In this document: one piece after another, positions 8,938-18,178 of the stretch
How positions within the stretch are numbered: the stretch's first letter is position 1
How the letters are laid out: each line of letters begins with the position of its first letter
Source: Bacteroidales bacterium
Lineage (GTDB): Bacteria > Bacteroidota > Bacteroidia > Bacteroidales > P3
Reading direction: 5' to 3'
DNA: 64,000 bases
NCBI GenBank assembly: GCA_017962615.1
Contig: JAGCUZ010000013.1
Location: 1-64,000 of the forward strand
Program-made: the position numbers and the translations under genes
Notes under the pieces: model-generated
What the model was told of the DNA's origin: nothing
The model's database searches: none
Seen by the model: the letters and a program-made list of their open reading frames with translations, nothing else

Positions 8938-11235
8938 TTACAGCTTCCGCATAAGGAAGTCGGTCATGCACTTGTAGAGGTTGTAGCGCGTGTTGCCGCC
9001 GTAGATGCTGTGGTTCTTGTTGGGATAGATGCGCATCTCGAACTGCTTGTCGGCCTTTTCGAGGGCACTGATAAGGTCGGCGGCGTTCTGGAAGTGCACG
9101 TTGTCGTCGCCCGTGCCGTGAATAAGCAGGTAATTGCCCTTGAGCTGGTCGGCGAAGTTGAGCGGCGAGTTGTCGTCGTAGCCCTTGGGGTTGTCCTGCG
9201 GACGTTGCAGGAAGCGCTCGGTGTAGATGTTGTCGTAGTAGCGCCACGTGGTGACGGGAGCCACGGCTATGGCGCTCTTGAAGACATCGTTACCCTTCAA
9301 GAGCGAGAGGGTCGAGAGGTATCCGCCGAAGCTCCAGCCCCAGATGCCTATGCGCTCTTTGTCCACCCAGCTCTGCTTGCCAAGCCAGCGGGCCGCCTCG
9401 ATGGCGTCCTCGCACTCCATGCGCCCCAAGTCCTTATAAGTCTGTTTCTTGAACTGTGCGCCACGGCCACCGGTGCCGCGACCGTCGAAGCAGAACACCA
9501 CGTAGCCCTGCTGCGCCAGCATGTGGTACCAGTAGTAGTCCGAGTAGCCGTAGCTGTTGTTCACCTGCTGGTTGCCAGGGCCGCCGTAGACGTAAATAAG
9601 CACGGGGTAGCGTTTGGTGCTGTCGAAGTCGGCAGGCTTGATGGTGTAGCAGTCGAGCGAGGTTCCGGTTGAAGTGGGGAAAGCGAAAATATCCTTGTGT
9701 CCGGTGCCGTAGTCGGCCATCTTCTGCTGCAACTCGGCGTTGTCCTGCAAGGTCTTCACCAGATTGCCCTTGGCGTCGCGCAAGGTGTAGACGGGGGCGT
9801 GGTTGGCGGCGCTCCAGGTTTGGATGTAATATTTGCAGCCGTTGCTGAATGTGGCGTTATAGGTGCCGGTTACGTAGATGTTGCCTATGGCGCCCGACGC
9901 ATACTCATAGCAGTATGGGTACGAGGAAGCAACGGCCTCCTGCACCGTCATTTGGCGGTTGAGGCACTGCTTCTTCTTGCCGTCGAAGCCGATGACGAAG
10001 AGGCTCTTGTTGGTAGAGCCATGCTCGCGGCTGGTGTAGTAGAGGCGCTGGTTCTCGACGTCGATGCCCGGCACGTCGCACACCTCCCAATTGCCGCTGG
10101 TCACCTGCTTCACCAGCTGGCCCTTCATGTCGTAGAGGTAGATATGGCGGTAGCCGTCGCGCTCGCTGGTAATCAGCATCATCGGCTGAGCTTTCTTGCC
10201 CTTGCCAACGGTGATGAACCGCCAGGTGTCGGGCACATCGACGTAGGTGTCGCAATGCTCGGTGTAGAGGCAGGCACCGTAATTGGTGGATATCTGCATG
10301 TGGTTTTGAAGGCGATTCATGCACATAAATGCCAAGCTTCCCCAGGGAGTCCACTGGAAACGCGGAATATATTCCCAACCGATTATTTCGTCCGTGTATG
10401 CGCACCGTGTTTTTTCGTTGTCATCGAGGTAATAAATCCAGAGTTCCACCTTGCTGTTGTCCTCGCCGGCCTTGGGGTACTTGTAGCGGTAGTCCTCGGG
10501 GTAGAGCTCGCCCCACATCTGCATGTTGTATTCCTTCACCTTGCTCTCGTCGAAGCGCATGTAGGCAATCTTCTTCGAGTCGGGGCTCCACTGGAAGCCT
10601 TTGGTGATGCTGAACTCCTCCTCGTACACCCAGTCAGTGGTGCCGTTTATAATCTCGTTCAGCTTGCCGTCGGTGGTGACGGCGTGCTCCTCCAGCGTGG
10701 CGAGGTCCATCCAGTAGAGGTTGTTGTCGCGCACGTAGGCCACCTTGGTGCCGTCGGGGCTGAAGGTGGTGAGGCGCTGCTTGCCCGACACGCTCAGCAG
10801 GGTGAACGTGGCATCCTTGATATTATATAGGTAATAGTCGCTCACACCGCTGCGGCGGTAGATAGGCTCGTAGCCCGCGCTGAGCAGCATCTGGCTCTCG
10901 GTGGCGTCGAACTCGTAGCTCTCAATAGGCGGCATAGGCTTGGCCTTGACCTTTGCGGGACTGTTGAAGGCGCATATCACGCCCGTCTTCTCGCCCGTCT
11001 TGTAGCTGTACTGCTCCACGCCGGTGCGCGTAAGCACGCAGTAGTGCTCGCCGTCCTTCATCGAGCGTATGCTCTGTATGCCCTTGGGGGCGAAGGTGCC
11101 CTTCTGCCAAATGTCCTCGAGGGTTATTTGCTTCGTTGTGCCTTTGTCCATGCCTGCTGCGTTTTGAGCCGTCGCCGCGGAGCCGCCAAGCAGCGTTGCA
11201 AGCGTCACGGCCGCCATAAGGAAAGTCTTTTTCAT
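8938..11235 (-). CDS. Dipeptidyl peptidase IV family serine peptidase (S9B)
   Basis: The protein has 765 residues, starting at MKKTFLMAAVTLATLLGG. An in-frame extension upstream runs through a terminator and a tRNA gene and is rejected. A signal peptide ends near ATAQ. An N-terminal beta-propeller carries DWVYEEEF, the double-Glu motif that binds the substrate amino terminus. The C-terminal hydrolase domain has the nucleophile in GWSFGGY (Ser635), Asp in HGTGDDN (about 710) and His in NKNHS (742), almost the human DPP4 spacing. It should release Xaa-Pro or Xaa-Ala dipeptides in the periplasm or at the surface. Confidence 0.93.
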   Translation of the reverse strand: MKKTFLMAAVTLATLLGGSAATAQNAAGMDKGTTKQITLEDIWQKGTFAPKGIQSIRSMKDGEHYCVLTRTGVEQYSYKTGEKTGVICAFNSPAKVKAKPMPPIESYEFDATESQMLLSAGYEPIYRRSGVSDYYLYNIKDATFTLLSVSGKQRLTTFSPDGTKVAYVRDNNLYWMDLATLEEHAVTTDGKLNEIINGTTDWVYEEEFSITKGFQWSPDSKKIAYMRFDESKVKEYNMQMWGELYPEDYRYKYPKAGEDNSKVELWIYYLDDNEKTRCAYTDEIIGWEYIPRFQWTPWGSLAFMCMNRLQNHMQISTNYGACLYTEHCDTYVDVPDTWRFITVGKGKKAQPMMLITSERDGYRHIYLYDMKGQLVKQVTSGNWEVCDVPGIDVENQRLYYTSREHGSTNKSLFVIGFDGKKKQCLNRQMTVQEAVASSYPYCYEYASGAIGNIYVTGTYNATFSNGCKYYIQTWSAANHAPVYTLRDAKGNLVKTLQDNAELQQKMADYGTGHKDIFAFPTSTGTSLDCYTIKPADFDSTKRYPVLIYVYGGPGNQQVNNSYGYSDYYWYHMLAQQGYVVFCFDGRGTGGRGAQFKKQTYKDLGRMECEDAIEAARWLGKQSWVDKERIGIWGWSFGGYLSTLSLLKGNDVFKSAIAVAPVTTWRYYDNIYTERFLQRPQDNPKGYDDNSPLNFADQLKGNYLLIHGTGDDNVHFQNAADLISALEKADKQFEMRIYPNKNHSIYGGNTRYNLYKCMTDFLMRKL

Positions 11236-11254
11236 ATCATCTTGCACCCAGACT

Positions 11255-11289
11255 AAAAAAGGATCCACTGCATTGTGAATCCTTTTGTC
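11255..11289 (-). terminator. Intrinsic terminator after tRNA-Ser
   Basis: On the minus strand AAAAGGAT and ATCCTTTT pair across a 14-nt loop and run into TTTTTTAG. It lies between the tRNA 3' end (11299) and the peptidase start (11235). Confidence 0.75.
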
Positions 11290-11298
11290 TGATGTTTG

Positions 11299-11385
11299 CG
11301 GAGAGACAGGGATTCGAACCCTGGGACCAGCAAGCTGGTCAACGGTTTTCGAGACCGCCCCGATCGACCACTCCGGCATCTCTCC
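11299..11385 (-). tRNA. tRNA-Ser (anticodon CGA)
   Basis: An 87-nt gene has acceptor GGAGAGA pairing with TCTCTCC, discriminator G and no encoded CCA. The anticodon loop CTCGAAA lies on a stem of GCGGT with ACCGT and gives CGA, reading UCG. A long variable arm (GACCAGC/GCTGGTC type) and the T loop GGTTCGAATCC identify a serine tRNA. Confidence 0.95.
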
Positions 11386-11441
11386 GTTATTCAATTCATT
11401 ACAGCCAATCGGCAGGACTTTTCGTCCTTCATTTTCGTTTG

Positions 11442-11449
11442 CAAAGATA
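11442..11449 (-). promoter_or_regulatory. -7 box for tRNA-Ser transcript
   Basis: TATCTTTG on the minus strand, followed by GC, is a perfect Bacteroidota -7 element 57 bp upstream of the tRNA 5' end. No clear TTTG lies at -33. Confidence 0.6.
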
Positions 11450-11528
11450 CAACTTTTTTTTTAATTGTAGGTATTTTCTTAAAATTCTTCACTCTGCACA
11501 GCCTCCGGCCGGCGGTTTTGGAGCGTGC

Positions 11529-12377
11529 CTACCGGGCCTCCTCCTGCAGCAGGTCGAGGCACTGCTCGATGGGTATGCCGCGGCACTTGTCGGGCAGGTC
11601 CCGGTTGCGGTCGATGAGGCGGCTCACCACCTCCATGGCCGAGCGGGTGCTCCGCTGCAGCCCGTCGCCGTTCATCAGGCGGCCGATTAGCACCGCCGAG
11701 AATATGTCGCCCGTGCCGTGGAAAGCCACGGGAATCTCGTCGTAGTCAATCTTGAAATAACGCCCGTTGCCGCCGTCAGCCGCTACCGTAGTGCCGTCGT
11801 AGCCCGCCACGCAGCTGTGGCCGTCGACACGTGCGCTGGTGACCACGGCCGAGCGGGCCCCGAGCGCCACAATGCGGTCGAGCATAGCGCACGCCTCGTC
11901 CCAGCCCATGCCCTCCTCGCGGTAGGGCATGCTGGTAAGGTAGCACGCCTCGGTGTAGTTGGGGAAGGTGAGGTCGGCCACGCCCACCGTCTCGCGCATT
12001 AGCGCCACATGGCGCGTGCCGATACCGTTGTACAGGCGGCCGCCGTCGCCCATGATGGGGTCGACGAACACCACCGTGCCCTCGCCGCGCAGCTGGCGGC
12101 AGTAGTCGGCAACCAGCAAAGCCTGTTCCTCGCTGAACATCAAGCCGGTGCACACCGCGTCGAAGCGGAAGCCCAGCTTGCGCCACACCGGTATGGTGCC
12201 ACGCATGTAATCGGTGGTTTCCAGCACGTTGAAGTGGCCGTAGTCGAGGGTGTTCGACACCAGAGCAGTGGGGAGGTTATACGTGGGGTGCCCCATGTAG
12301 GTCAGGATAGGCAGCATCGCCACCATGCCCACATGGCTGTAGCCCACAACATCGTTGATAAGAAGAATCTGCTTCAT
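11529..12377 (-). CDS. Pyridoxal (pyridoxine) kinase
   Basis: The protein has 282 residues of the PfkB/ribokinase-like pyridoxal kinase type. It begins ILLINDVVGYSHVGMVAM, the vitamin B6 binding strand. VFVDPIMGDGG and the C-terminal FHGTGDIFSAVLIG carry the anion-hole and the catalytic GTGD Asp. It phosphorylates B6 vitamers to salvage pyridoxal 5'-phosphate in the cytosol. A minus-strand TAATTTTG at 12401-12408 is a plausible -7 box. Confidence 0.88.
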   Translation of the reverse strand: MKQILLINDVVGYSHVGMVAMLPILTYMGHPTYNLPTALVSNTLDYGHFNVLETTDYMRGTIPVWRKLGFRFDAVCTGLMFSEEQALLVADYCRQLRGEGTVVFVDPIMGDGGRLYNGIGTRHVALMRETVGVADLTFPNYTEACYLTSMPYREEGMGWDEACAMLDRIVALGARSAVVTSARVDGHSCVAGYDGTTVAADGGNGRYFKIDYDEIPVAFHGTGDIFSAVLIGRLMNGDGLQRSTRSAMEVVSRLIDRNRDLPDKCRGIPIEQCLDLLQEEAR

Positions 12378-12562
12378 GTATCTGTTCAGAAAACAATTTG
12401 CAAAATTACATCTTTTTTACTAAATGTAAGCATCTTTTTTACGGCACAAGCCCAAAACGCCCTCCACCACCCTCTACACTCCAGCACAACCACAACCTAA
12501 TCAAGAAATTACCCATCAAAAATCCGTTCCCACACAAACCGTTCGCATTTTTGCACCGCACC

Positions 12563-12670
12563 CCGATTTTGACCAATTTTTGGTAAATCGTAAGTATATA
12601 GATGATAAGGAGTTGGTGGGACCAACTCCTTATCATCTATATACCTTCTTTATACCTACCCTTTATCACA
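12563..12670 (+). repeat. Dispersed palindromic element, copy 2
   Basis: The inverted repeat is perfect over 24 bp per arm: left arm 12594-12617, centre GGG, right arm 12621-12644. The inner arms are AAGGAGTTGGT and ACCAACTCCTT. The left flank CGATTTTGACC...GTAAATCGTAAG and the right flank CTTTATACCTACCCTTTATC recur at copy 3. Confidence 0.9.
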
Positions 12671-12785
12671 GTTGGAAACCATGGCCAAGAGGGTGTTTTT
12701 TGCATTTTTGCGGGCCATTATCAAAAAGAAGGAGCATGGAGGGTATGGCGGTGCATCGAGATGTATTGCCGCACAATTTTCACAC

Positions 12786-12870
12786 AATAATCACGCAATA
12801 ATCACGCAATAATCACGCAATAATCGCACAATAATCGCATAATAATCGCATAATAATCGCATAATAATCT
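12786..12870. repeat. 11-bp tandem array, 8 copies
   Basis: Units AATAATCACGC, then AATAATCGCAC and AATAATCGCAT, start every 11 bp from 12786 to 12863. One unit is about one helical turn. The array lies 97 bp upstream of moxR and could affect its promoter geometry. Confidence 0.9.
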
Positions 12871-12966
12871 AAAAAATCATTAAAAAATATATTCTTTTAC
12901 AATAAAAAGAAAATCGCTGCCGTTATAGAGCCGCTGTTAAGACAAAAACGAAACAAAATAATAACA

Positions 12967-13962
12967 ATGAACGAGAACGTCAACATCCAAGAACTCAACG
13001 AGCGCATACAGCGCGAGAGCGCCTTTGTGGACATACTGACCATGGAGATGCGCAAGAACATCATCGGCCAGAAGCACATGGTGGACAGCATGATAGTGGG
13101 ACTGCTGAGCAACGGCCACATACTGCTCGAGGGCGTGCCGGGACTGGCCAAGACCCTCACCATCACCACGCTGGCCAAGGCCATCAACGCCAAATTCAGC
13201 CGCATTCAGTTCACACCCGACCTGCTGCCTGCCGACCTTATAGGCACGCTGATTTACAGTCAGAAGAGCGAGTCGTTCACGGTGAAGAAGGGTCCCATCT
13301 TCAGCAACTTCATCCTTGCCGACGAGATTAACCGTGCCCCCGCCAAGGTGCAGAGCGCCCTGCTGGAGGCCATGCAGGAGAGGCAGGTGACGATAGGCGA
13401 AGAGACCTTCGCGCTGGAGGAGCCGTTCCTGGTGATGGCCACGCAGAACCCCATAGAGCAGGAGGGCACCTACCCGCTGCCCGAGGCTCAGGTGGACCGT
13501 TTCATGCTCAAGGTGGTGATATCGTACCCGAAGATGGACGAGGAGCAGCAGATACTGCACCAGCACATGACGGGCGGCTACGCCAAGCAGCAGCCTGTGC
13601 TAAGCACTCAGGACATCATCAAGGCGCGCAACCTGGTGCGCGAGGTGTACATGGACGAGAAGATAGAGCACTACATCACCGAGATAGTCTTCGCCACACG
13701 CTACCCCGAGAACTACGGTCTGGAGAAACTCAAGGGGATGATAGCCTACGGCGCGTCGCCGCGCGGCAGCATCAACCTGGCCACGGCTGCCAAGGCCTAC
13801 GCCTTCATGAAGAGGCGCGGCTACGTGGTGCCCGAGGACGTGAGAGCCATAGCCATGGACGTGCTGCGCCACCGCATAGGACTGACCTACGAGGCGGAGG
13901 CCGAGAACGTTACATCGGAGGAGATGGTGAACGAGATACTGAACAGAGTGGATGTGCCCTAA
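12967..13962 (+). CDS. moxR: MoxR-type AAA+ ATPase of the bat operon
   Basis: The protein has 331 residues. The Walker A is the MoxR variant GVPGLAKT, Walker B is FILADEINR, and sensor region PLPEAQVDRFMLKV follows. The C-terminal lid fits the AAA_lid_2 type. MoxR ATPases act as chaperones with vWA proteins, and here five bat genes follow on the same strand. In Bacteroidales this locus supports aerotolerance and envelope stress survival. This gene heads the operon. Confidence 0.93.
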   Translation: MNENVNIQELNERIQRESAFVDILTMEMRKNIIGQKHMVDSMIVGLLSNGHILLEGVPGLAKTLTITTLAKAINAKFSRIQFTPDLLPADLIGTLIYSQKSESFTVKKGPIFSNFILADEINRAPAKVQSALLEAMQERQVTIGEETFALEEPFLVMATQNPIEQEGTYPLPEAQVDRFMLKVVISYPKMDEEQQILHQHMTGGYAKQQPVLSTQDIIKARNLVREVYMDEKIEHYITEIVFATRYPENYGLEKLKGMIAYGASPRGSINLATAAKAYAFMKRRGYVVPEDVRAIAMDVLRHRIGLTYEAEAENVTSEEMVNEILNRVDVP

Positions 13963-14093
13963 TAGTTATTAGTTATAAGTTTTAAGTTTTTAGTGGCTGA
14001 CGCGTTACAGCATTCAACATTCAACTTATCAACTTATCAACGAATAAACATATCAACTTATCCACATATCAACATATCAACGGATAAACACAG
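13963..14093. repeat. ttataagttttaag tract plus decamer ATATCAAC array
   Basis: A short tract of TTAGTTATAAGTTTTAAG is followed by about seven quasi-repeats of a roughly 10-bp unit (CATATCAACT, TTATCAACGA and similar) reaching the next start codon. The same two repeat types recur in other gaps of the window. Confidence 0.75.
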
Positions 14094-14960
14094 ATGGAGA
14101 CCAACGATCTGCTTAAAAAGGTAAGGAGGATAGAGATAAGGGCGAAGGGACTGTCGTCGCAGCTGTTCAGCGGCGAGTACCACAGCGCCTTCAAGGGTAA
14201 GGGCATGGCCTTCAGCGAGGTGCGCGAATACCAGTACGGCGACGACGTGCGCAACATAGACTGGAACGTGACGGCGAGGCTCAACCACCCTTACGTGAAG
14301 GTGTTCGAGGAGGAGAGGGAGCTGACGGTGATGCTGCTTGTGGACGTCAGCGGCAGCAACCGCTTCGGCACCAACCGGCAGTTCAAGCAGGACCTGATTG
14401 CCGAGGTGGCGGCCACGATAGCCTTCAGCGCCATACAGAACAACGACAAGGTGGGGGTTATCATGTTCAGCGACCATATAGAGCAGTTCATACCGCCCAA
14501 GAAGGGCAGCTCGCACATACTGCGCATCATACGGGAGCTGATATCGTTCGAGCCCACCCTGTCGGGCACAAGCCTGACGGAGGCTCTGCGCTACTTCACC
14601 AACGTAACGAAGAAACGCTGCACGGCGTTCCTTATCAGCGACTTCCTTGACGAGGGCTTCGACGAGCCGCTGAAGATTGCATCGCGCAAGCACGACCTTG
14701 TGGCGGTGAGAGTCAGCGACAGGCACGAGAAGACGATGCCCGACATGGGGCTGGTGAAGTTCTTCGACCCCGAGCAGGGCGGCACGACATGGATAGACAC
14801 CTCGTCGGCCGTGGTGCGTGGACAGTACGCCAAGCTGTACCGCGCCAAGGAGCAGCAGATAAACGACACGCTGCGCCACTACGGCATAGACAACACAGAG
14901 ATAATGACGGGCGAGGACTTCGTGAAACCGCTGATGAAACTGTTCAAGAAAAGAGCATGA
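14094..14960 (+). CDS. DUF58 protein of the bat operon
   Basis: The protein has 288 residues. EYQYGDDVRNIDWNVTAR is the DUF58 signature. It is followed by a vWA-like half whose first strand reads LLVDVSGSNRFG, a partial MIDAS. No signal peptide or membrane helix is present, so it is cytosolic. In Bat/MoxR loci the DUF58 protein is the usual partner of MoxR. The gap before it holds a repeat array instead of a terminator, so it is probably in the operon. Confidence 0.9.
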   Translation: METNDLLKKVRRIEIRAKGLSSQLFSGEYHSAFKGKGMAFSEVREYQYGDDVRNIDWNVTARLNHPYVKVFEEERELTVMLLVDVSGSNRFGTNRQFKQDLIAEVAATIAFSAIQNNDKVGVIMFSDHIEQFIPPKKGSSHILRIIRELISFEPTLSGTSLTEALRYFTNVTKKRCTAFLISDFLDEGFDEPLKIASRKHDLVAVRVSDRHEKTMPDMGLVKFFDPEQGGTTWIDTSSAVVRGQYAKLYRAKEQQINDTLRHYGIDNTEIMTGEDFVKPLMKLFKKRA

Positions 14961-15043
14961 GTTTAGTTATTAGTTTTAAGTTATAAGTTATAAGTCATCT
15001 TTAAGTTATTAGTTTTAAGTCATCTTAAGTTTTAAGTCAAGTA
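14961..15043. repeat. ttagttttaagttataag tract
   Basis: About eight imperfect copies of a TTAGTTTTAAG or TTATAAGTCATC unit fill the gap between two bat-operon genes. No terminator hairpin is seen. Confidence 0.7.
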
Positions 15044-16000
15044 ATGCATAAGAGACACATAATATTGCTGTTGGCGGTGTGCTTGGGGGCTTGTTGGACA
15101 GCACAGGGACAGCAGGACGCCGACGGGCTGGACAAGGAACAGGTGCGTCCGGGCGAGCACTTCGTGTTCACCTCGACACGGCAGGCCGGCGCCACCACGC
15201 CTTTTGCCCAGCCGCTGCCCGACGACACCATACAGGCCATAGCCCAGACCGTTGACACCGCACTGAACAAGGACGGCAAGCCTTCGGCCATAAGGCTGCA
15301 TACCACCCTGATATGCTTCGAGCCGGGCATGCACAACCTCGCCATAGTGCACCCCGAGGGTCCCGACACCTCATACACGACAATAACGGTGGACAGCCTG
15401 CCGGCGGTTGACACCTCGTCGACAGCCGACATACGTGACATCACCAAGCACCTGAAGGAGCCTTACACCTTCTGGGAGATAGCCCGCTGGCCGCTGCTGG
15501 CGCTGGCCGTGGCGGCACTGGCGTGGGTGATAGTGTACGTGGTGCGGCGCCTGCGCAACCACCAGCCGATAATAGCCCTTGCCAAACCGCAGCCCGTGCC
15601 GCCCTACGACACCGCCATGCGGCAGATAGAGGAGCTGAGGGTGAAGCGGCTGTGGCAGCAGGGACTGCTGAAGGAATATTACACAGACCTGACCGACACG
15701 GTGAGGCAGTACATTGAGGCCGAGTTCGGCATTGCCGCCACCGACATGACGACCGACCAGACGCTGGAGGCACTGACGGCAGTAGCCTACCGTCCGAAGG
15801 ACACCGACGACCAGATGCGGCAGCTGCTCGACACCGCCGACATGGTGAAGTTTGCCAAGGCCGAACCCCTCGGCGACGTGCACGACCAGGCCATGAACCT
15901 TGCCGTGGGCATTGTGAAGGGGCTGCACGAAGCCGAAGAGGCTCACAAACAACCCGCCGAAGGCGACACACCCAAAACGAAAGAACCCAGTAAAAACTAA
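15044..16000 (+). CDS. Bat-locus single-pass membrane protein
   Basis: The protein has 318 residues. An N-terminal signal sequence (LLLAVCLGACWTAQGQ) is followed by a periplasmic beta domain. One membrane helix lies near residues 146-168 (WPLLALAVAALAWVIVYVV), then a cytoplasmic helical domain. The same slot between DUF58 and batA in other Bacteroidota holds a comparable protein, so it probably belongs to the Bat membrane complex. I do not assign a symbol. Confidence 0.65.
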   Translation: MHKRHIILLLAVCLGACWTAQGQQDADGLDKEQVRPGEHFVFTSTRQAGATTPFAQPLPDDTIQAIAQTVDTALNKDGKPSAIRLHTTLICFEPGMHNLAIVHPEGPDTSYTTITVDSLPAVDTSSTADIRDITKHLKEPYTFWEIARWPLLALAVAALAWVIVYVVRRLRNHQPIIALAKPQPVPPYDTAMRQIEELRVKRLWQQGLLKEYYTDLTDTVRQYIEAEFGIAATDMTTDQTLEALTAVAYRPKDTDDQMRQLLDTADMVKFAKAEPLGDVHDQAMNLAVGIVKGLHEAEEAHKQPAEGDTPKTKEPSKN

Positions 16001-16018
16001 CAACCTACCGCTCTTACC

Positions 16019-17005
16019 ATGACAACTTTTGCACATCCCTGGCTGCTGTTGATGCTGGCAATAGTACCGCTGCTGGTGGCGTGGTACGTATTGCGCTACC
16101 GCAAGCAGCACTCGGCCATACAGTTTTCGAACTCCCCGCTGCTGAAAGGACTGCCTACGACAATGCGCGGACGGCTCAGGCATCTGCCTTTCGCACTGCG
16201 CATGGTGGCGCTGGCCGCCGTCATCGTAGCCTTGGCACGACCGCAGAGCAAGCTGAGCTACGAGAAGATGAAGGTGGAGGGAATCGACATAGTGCTGTCG
16301 CTCGACGTGTCGGGCAGCATGCTTGCCGAAGACTTCAGTCCCAACCGCTTGGAGGCCGCCAAGAAAGTGGCCGCCGAGTTTATAGAGGGTCGCAAGACCG
16401 ACCGCATAGGACTGGTGGTCTTTGCAGGCGAGTCGTTCACCCAGATACCGCTGACCATCGACCACCACGTGCTGCTGGAACAGCTGAGCAAGGTGAAGAG
16501 CGGCACCATGCGCGACGGCACCGCCATGGGCGACGGACTTGCCACCGCCATCAACCGCATAAAAGACAGCAAGGCGAAAAGCAAGGTGATAATACTACTC
16601 ACCGACGGAGTGAACAACCAAGGGTCGGTGGACCCCTACTCGGCCGCCGAGATAGCCGCCATGTACGACATAAGGATTTACACCATAGGCGTGGGCCGCA
16701 TGGGCATGGCCCCCTACCCTTTCCGCGACCAGTTTGGGAGGATACACTACCAGAACGTGAAGGTGGAACTCGACGAGCCGCTGCTGAGGCAGATGGCGGC
16801 AGCCACCGACCACGGACAGTACTTCCGCGCCACCAACAAGAAGTCGCTGCAACAGATATTCAACCAGATAGACAAGATGGAGAAGACGCGCATCGACGCC
16901 TCGCAATACAGCCAGACCAAGGACGAGTACCTGCCGTTCCTGCTGGCAGCCCTGGCCTGCTTCGTAGCCGAGCTGCTGGTTAGACTGCTGATACTGAGAC
17001 GTTGA
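16019..17005 (+). CDS. batA: BatA, vWA-domain membrane protein
   Basis: The protein has 328 residues. Two N-terminal membrane helices (about 7-24 and 58-74) and a C-terminal one (about 306-325) flank a vWA domain. The MIDAS motif DVSGSM starts at residue 96, with LLTDGVNNQG later. BatA and BatB are thought to form a periplasmic or membrane-facing complex with BatC, BatD and BatE. The gap to the upstream gene is 18 bp. Confidence 0.93.
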   Translation: MTTFAHPWLLLMLAIVPLLVAWYVLRYRKQHSAIQFSNSPLLKGLPTTMRGRLRHLPFALRMVALAAVIVALARPQSKLSYEKMKVEGIDIVLSLDVSGSMLAEDFSPNRLEAAKKVAAEFIEGRKTDRIGLVVFAGESFTQIPLTIDHHVLLEQLSKVKSGTMRDGTAMGDGLATAINRIKDSKAKSKVIILLTDGVNNQGSVDPYSAAEIAAMYDIRIYTIGVGRMGMAPYPFRDQFGRIHYQNVKVELDEPLLRQMAAATDHGQYFRATNKKSLQQIFNQIDKMEKTRIDASQYSQTKDEYLPFLLAALACFVAELLVRLLILRR

Positions 17006-17113
17006 TATGTGGATATGTTGATACGTTGATATGTTTATCCGTTGATAAGTTGATATGATGATATGTGGATATGTTAGAACCATTAACCGTAAAACACAAC
17101 TACTGCTGAACCG
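17006..17113. repeat. Decamer gttgatatgt array
   Basis: From 17006 to about 17072, seven or so units of a 10-bp motif (GTTGATATGT, GTGGATATGT, GTTGATACGT) run in tandem between batA and batB. It is the reverse-complement form of the array at 14020-14090. Confidence 0.75.
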
Positions 17114-18178
17114 ATGATACACTTTGAACATCCAACACTTCTATACCTGCTGCTTATAGTGCCGCTGCTCACCGTGGCATACGGCTTGATGCGCCGCCGC
17201 AACCGCGCCAGGCTCGAAGCATTTGCCGACAAAGAGCTTATCGCACGCCTCACGCCCGACATCAGCGCGGCACGTCCATGGATAAAGTTCGGACTCCTCA
17301 TGCTGGCACTGGCGTTGCTGGTGGTCACCCTGGCCAACCCGCAGGTGGGCACCCGCATAGTGAAGGGCGAGCGGCTGGGTTCGGACGTGGCTATCTGCTT
17401 CGACGTGTCGAAGAGCATGGCCGCCGAGGACATACAGCCGAGCCGCCTGGAGCGCGGCAAACGCGCACTCACCAACCTGCTTGCCGAACTGGGCAGCGAC
17501 AGGATATCGCTCGTCATCTTTGCAGGCAGCGCATACATACAGATGCCTCTCACCAACGACTACTCGGCCGCCAAGCTCTTCATCGACCAGATAAACACCT
17601 CGATAATAGACCAGCAAGGCACGGCCATTGGCGAAGCCATCGACAAGGCCATGGAGACCTTCGGCTACGACGACCCCGACCGTGAATGGGAGCGCACGTC
17701 GAGCCGCGCCATCATCGTCATCAGCGACGGTGAGAACCACGAGGACGACGCCGTGGCATCGGCCCGCAAAGCTGCAAGCGAAGGGGTGATGGTGTGCACC
17801 ATAGGCATGGGCACCGAAGAGGGTGCTCCGATACCGCAGTATAACAACGCACGCCAGCGCGTGGGCTACAAGACCGACCGCGACGGCAACATAGTGACCA
17901 CACGCATCAACGAAGAGATGCTGGCCGAAATAGCACAGGCCGGCAAAGGCATATACGTGAGAGCCGGCAACCTCAACTCGGACATATCGGACATAGCGCG
18001 TCAGATAAAGAAACTCGACAAATCTAACTACGGCGAATCGATGTTCAAGGAATACGAGAGCCGCTACCAATACCCCCTCGCGGCGGCACTGCTGTGCCTC
18101 GTACTGGAACTGTTCATATTTGAGCGTCGCAACATGCGCTACAACATCGACAAACTACTAACCCGCAATGATGAATAG
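17114..18178 (+). CDS. batB: BatB, vWA-domain membrane protein
   Basis: The protein has 354 residues, paralogous to BatA, with the same N-terminal pair of helices and a C-terminal helix. The MIDAS reads DVSKSM from residue 97, and IVISDGENHEDD is the later metal-site loop. Its last 11 bases overlap batC. It should act with BatA in the aerotolerance complex. Confidence 0.93.
   Translation: MIHFEHPTLLYLLLIVPLLTVAYGLMRRRNRARLEAFADKELIARLTPDISAARPWIKFGLLMLALALLVVTLANPQVGTRIVKGERLGSDVAICFDVSKSMAAEDIQPSRLERGKRALTNLLAELGSDRISLVIFAGSAYIQMPLTNDYSAAKLFIDQINTSIIDQQGTAIGEAIDKAMETFGYDDPDREWERTSSRAIIVISDGENHEDDAVASARKAASEGVMVCTIGMGTEEGAPIPQYNNARQRVGYKTDRDGNIVTTRINEEMLAEIAQAGKGIYVRAGNLNSDISDIARQIKKLDKSNYGESMFKEYESRYQYPLAAALLCLVLELFIFERRNMRYNIDKLLTRNDE

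Larger units (their letters stand above)
12378..12966. other. Gene-free divergent intergenic region
   Basis: This separates pyridoxal kinase (-) from the moxR-bat operon (+). It contains palindromic element copy 2 and an 11-bp tandem array. No gene is supported. The bat operon promoter should lie here, but I see no perfect TTTG/TAnnTTTG pair before 12967. Confidence 0.7.

Noticed and set aside
11236..11394. N-terminal extension of the DPP4-type peptidase
   Set aside because: The extension translates the tRNA-Ser gene and its terminator; the signal peptide starts at 11235.
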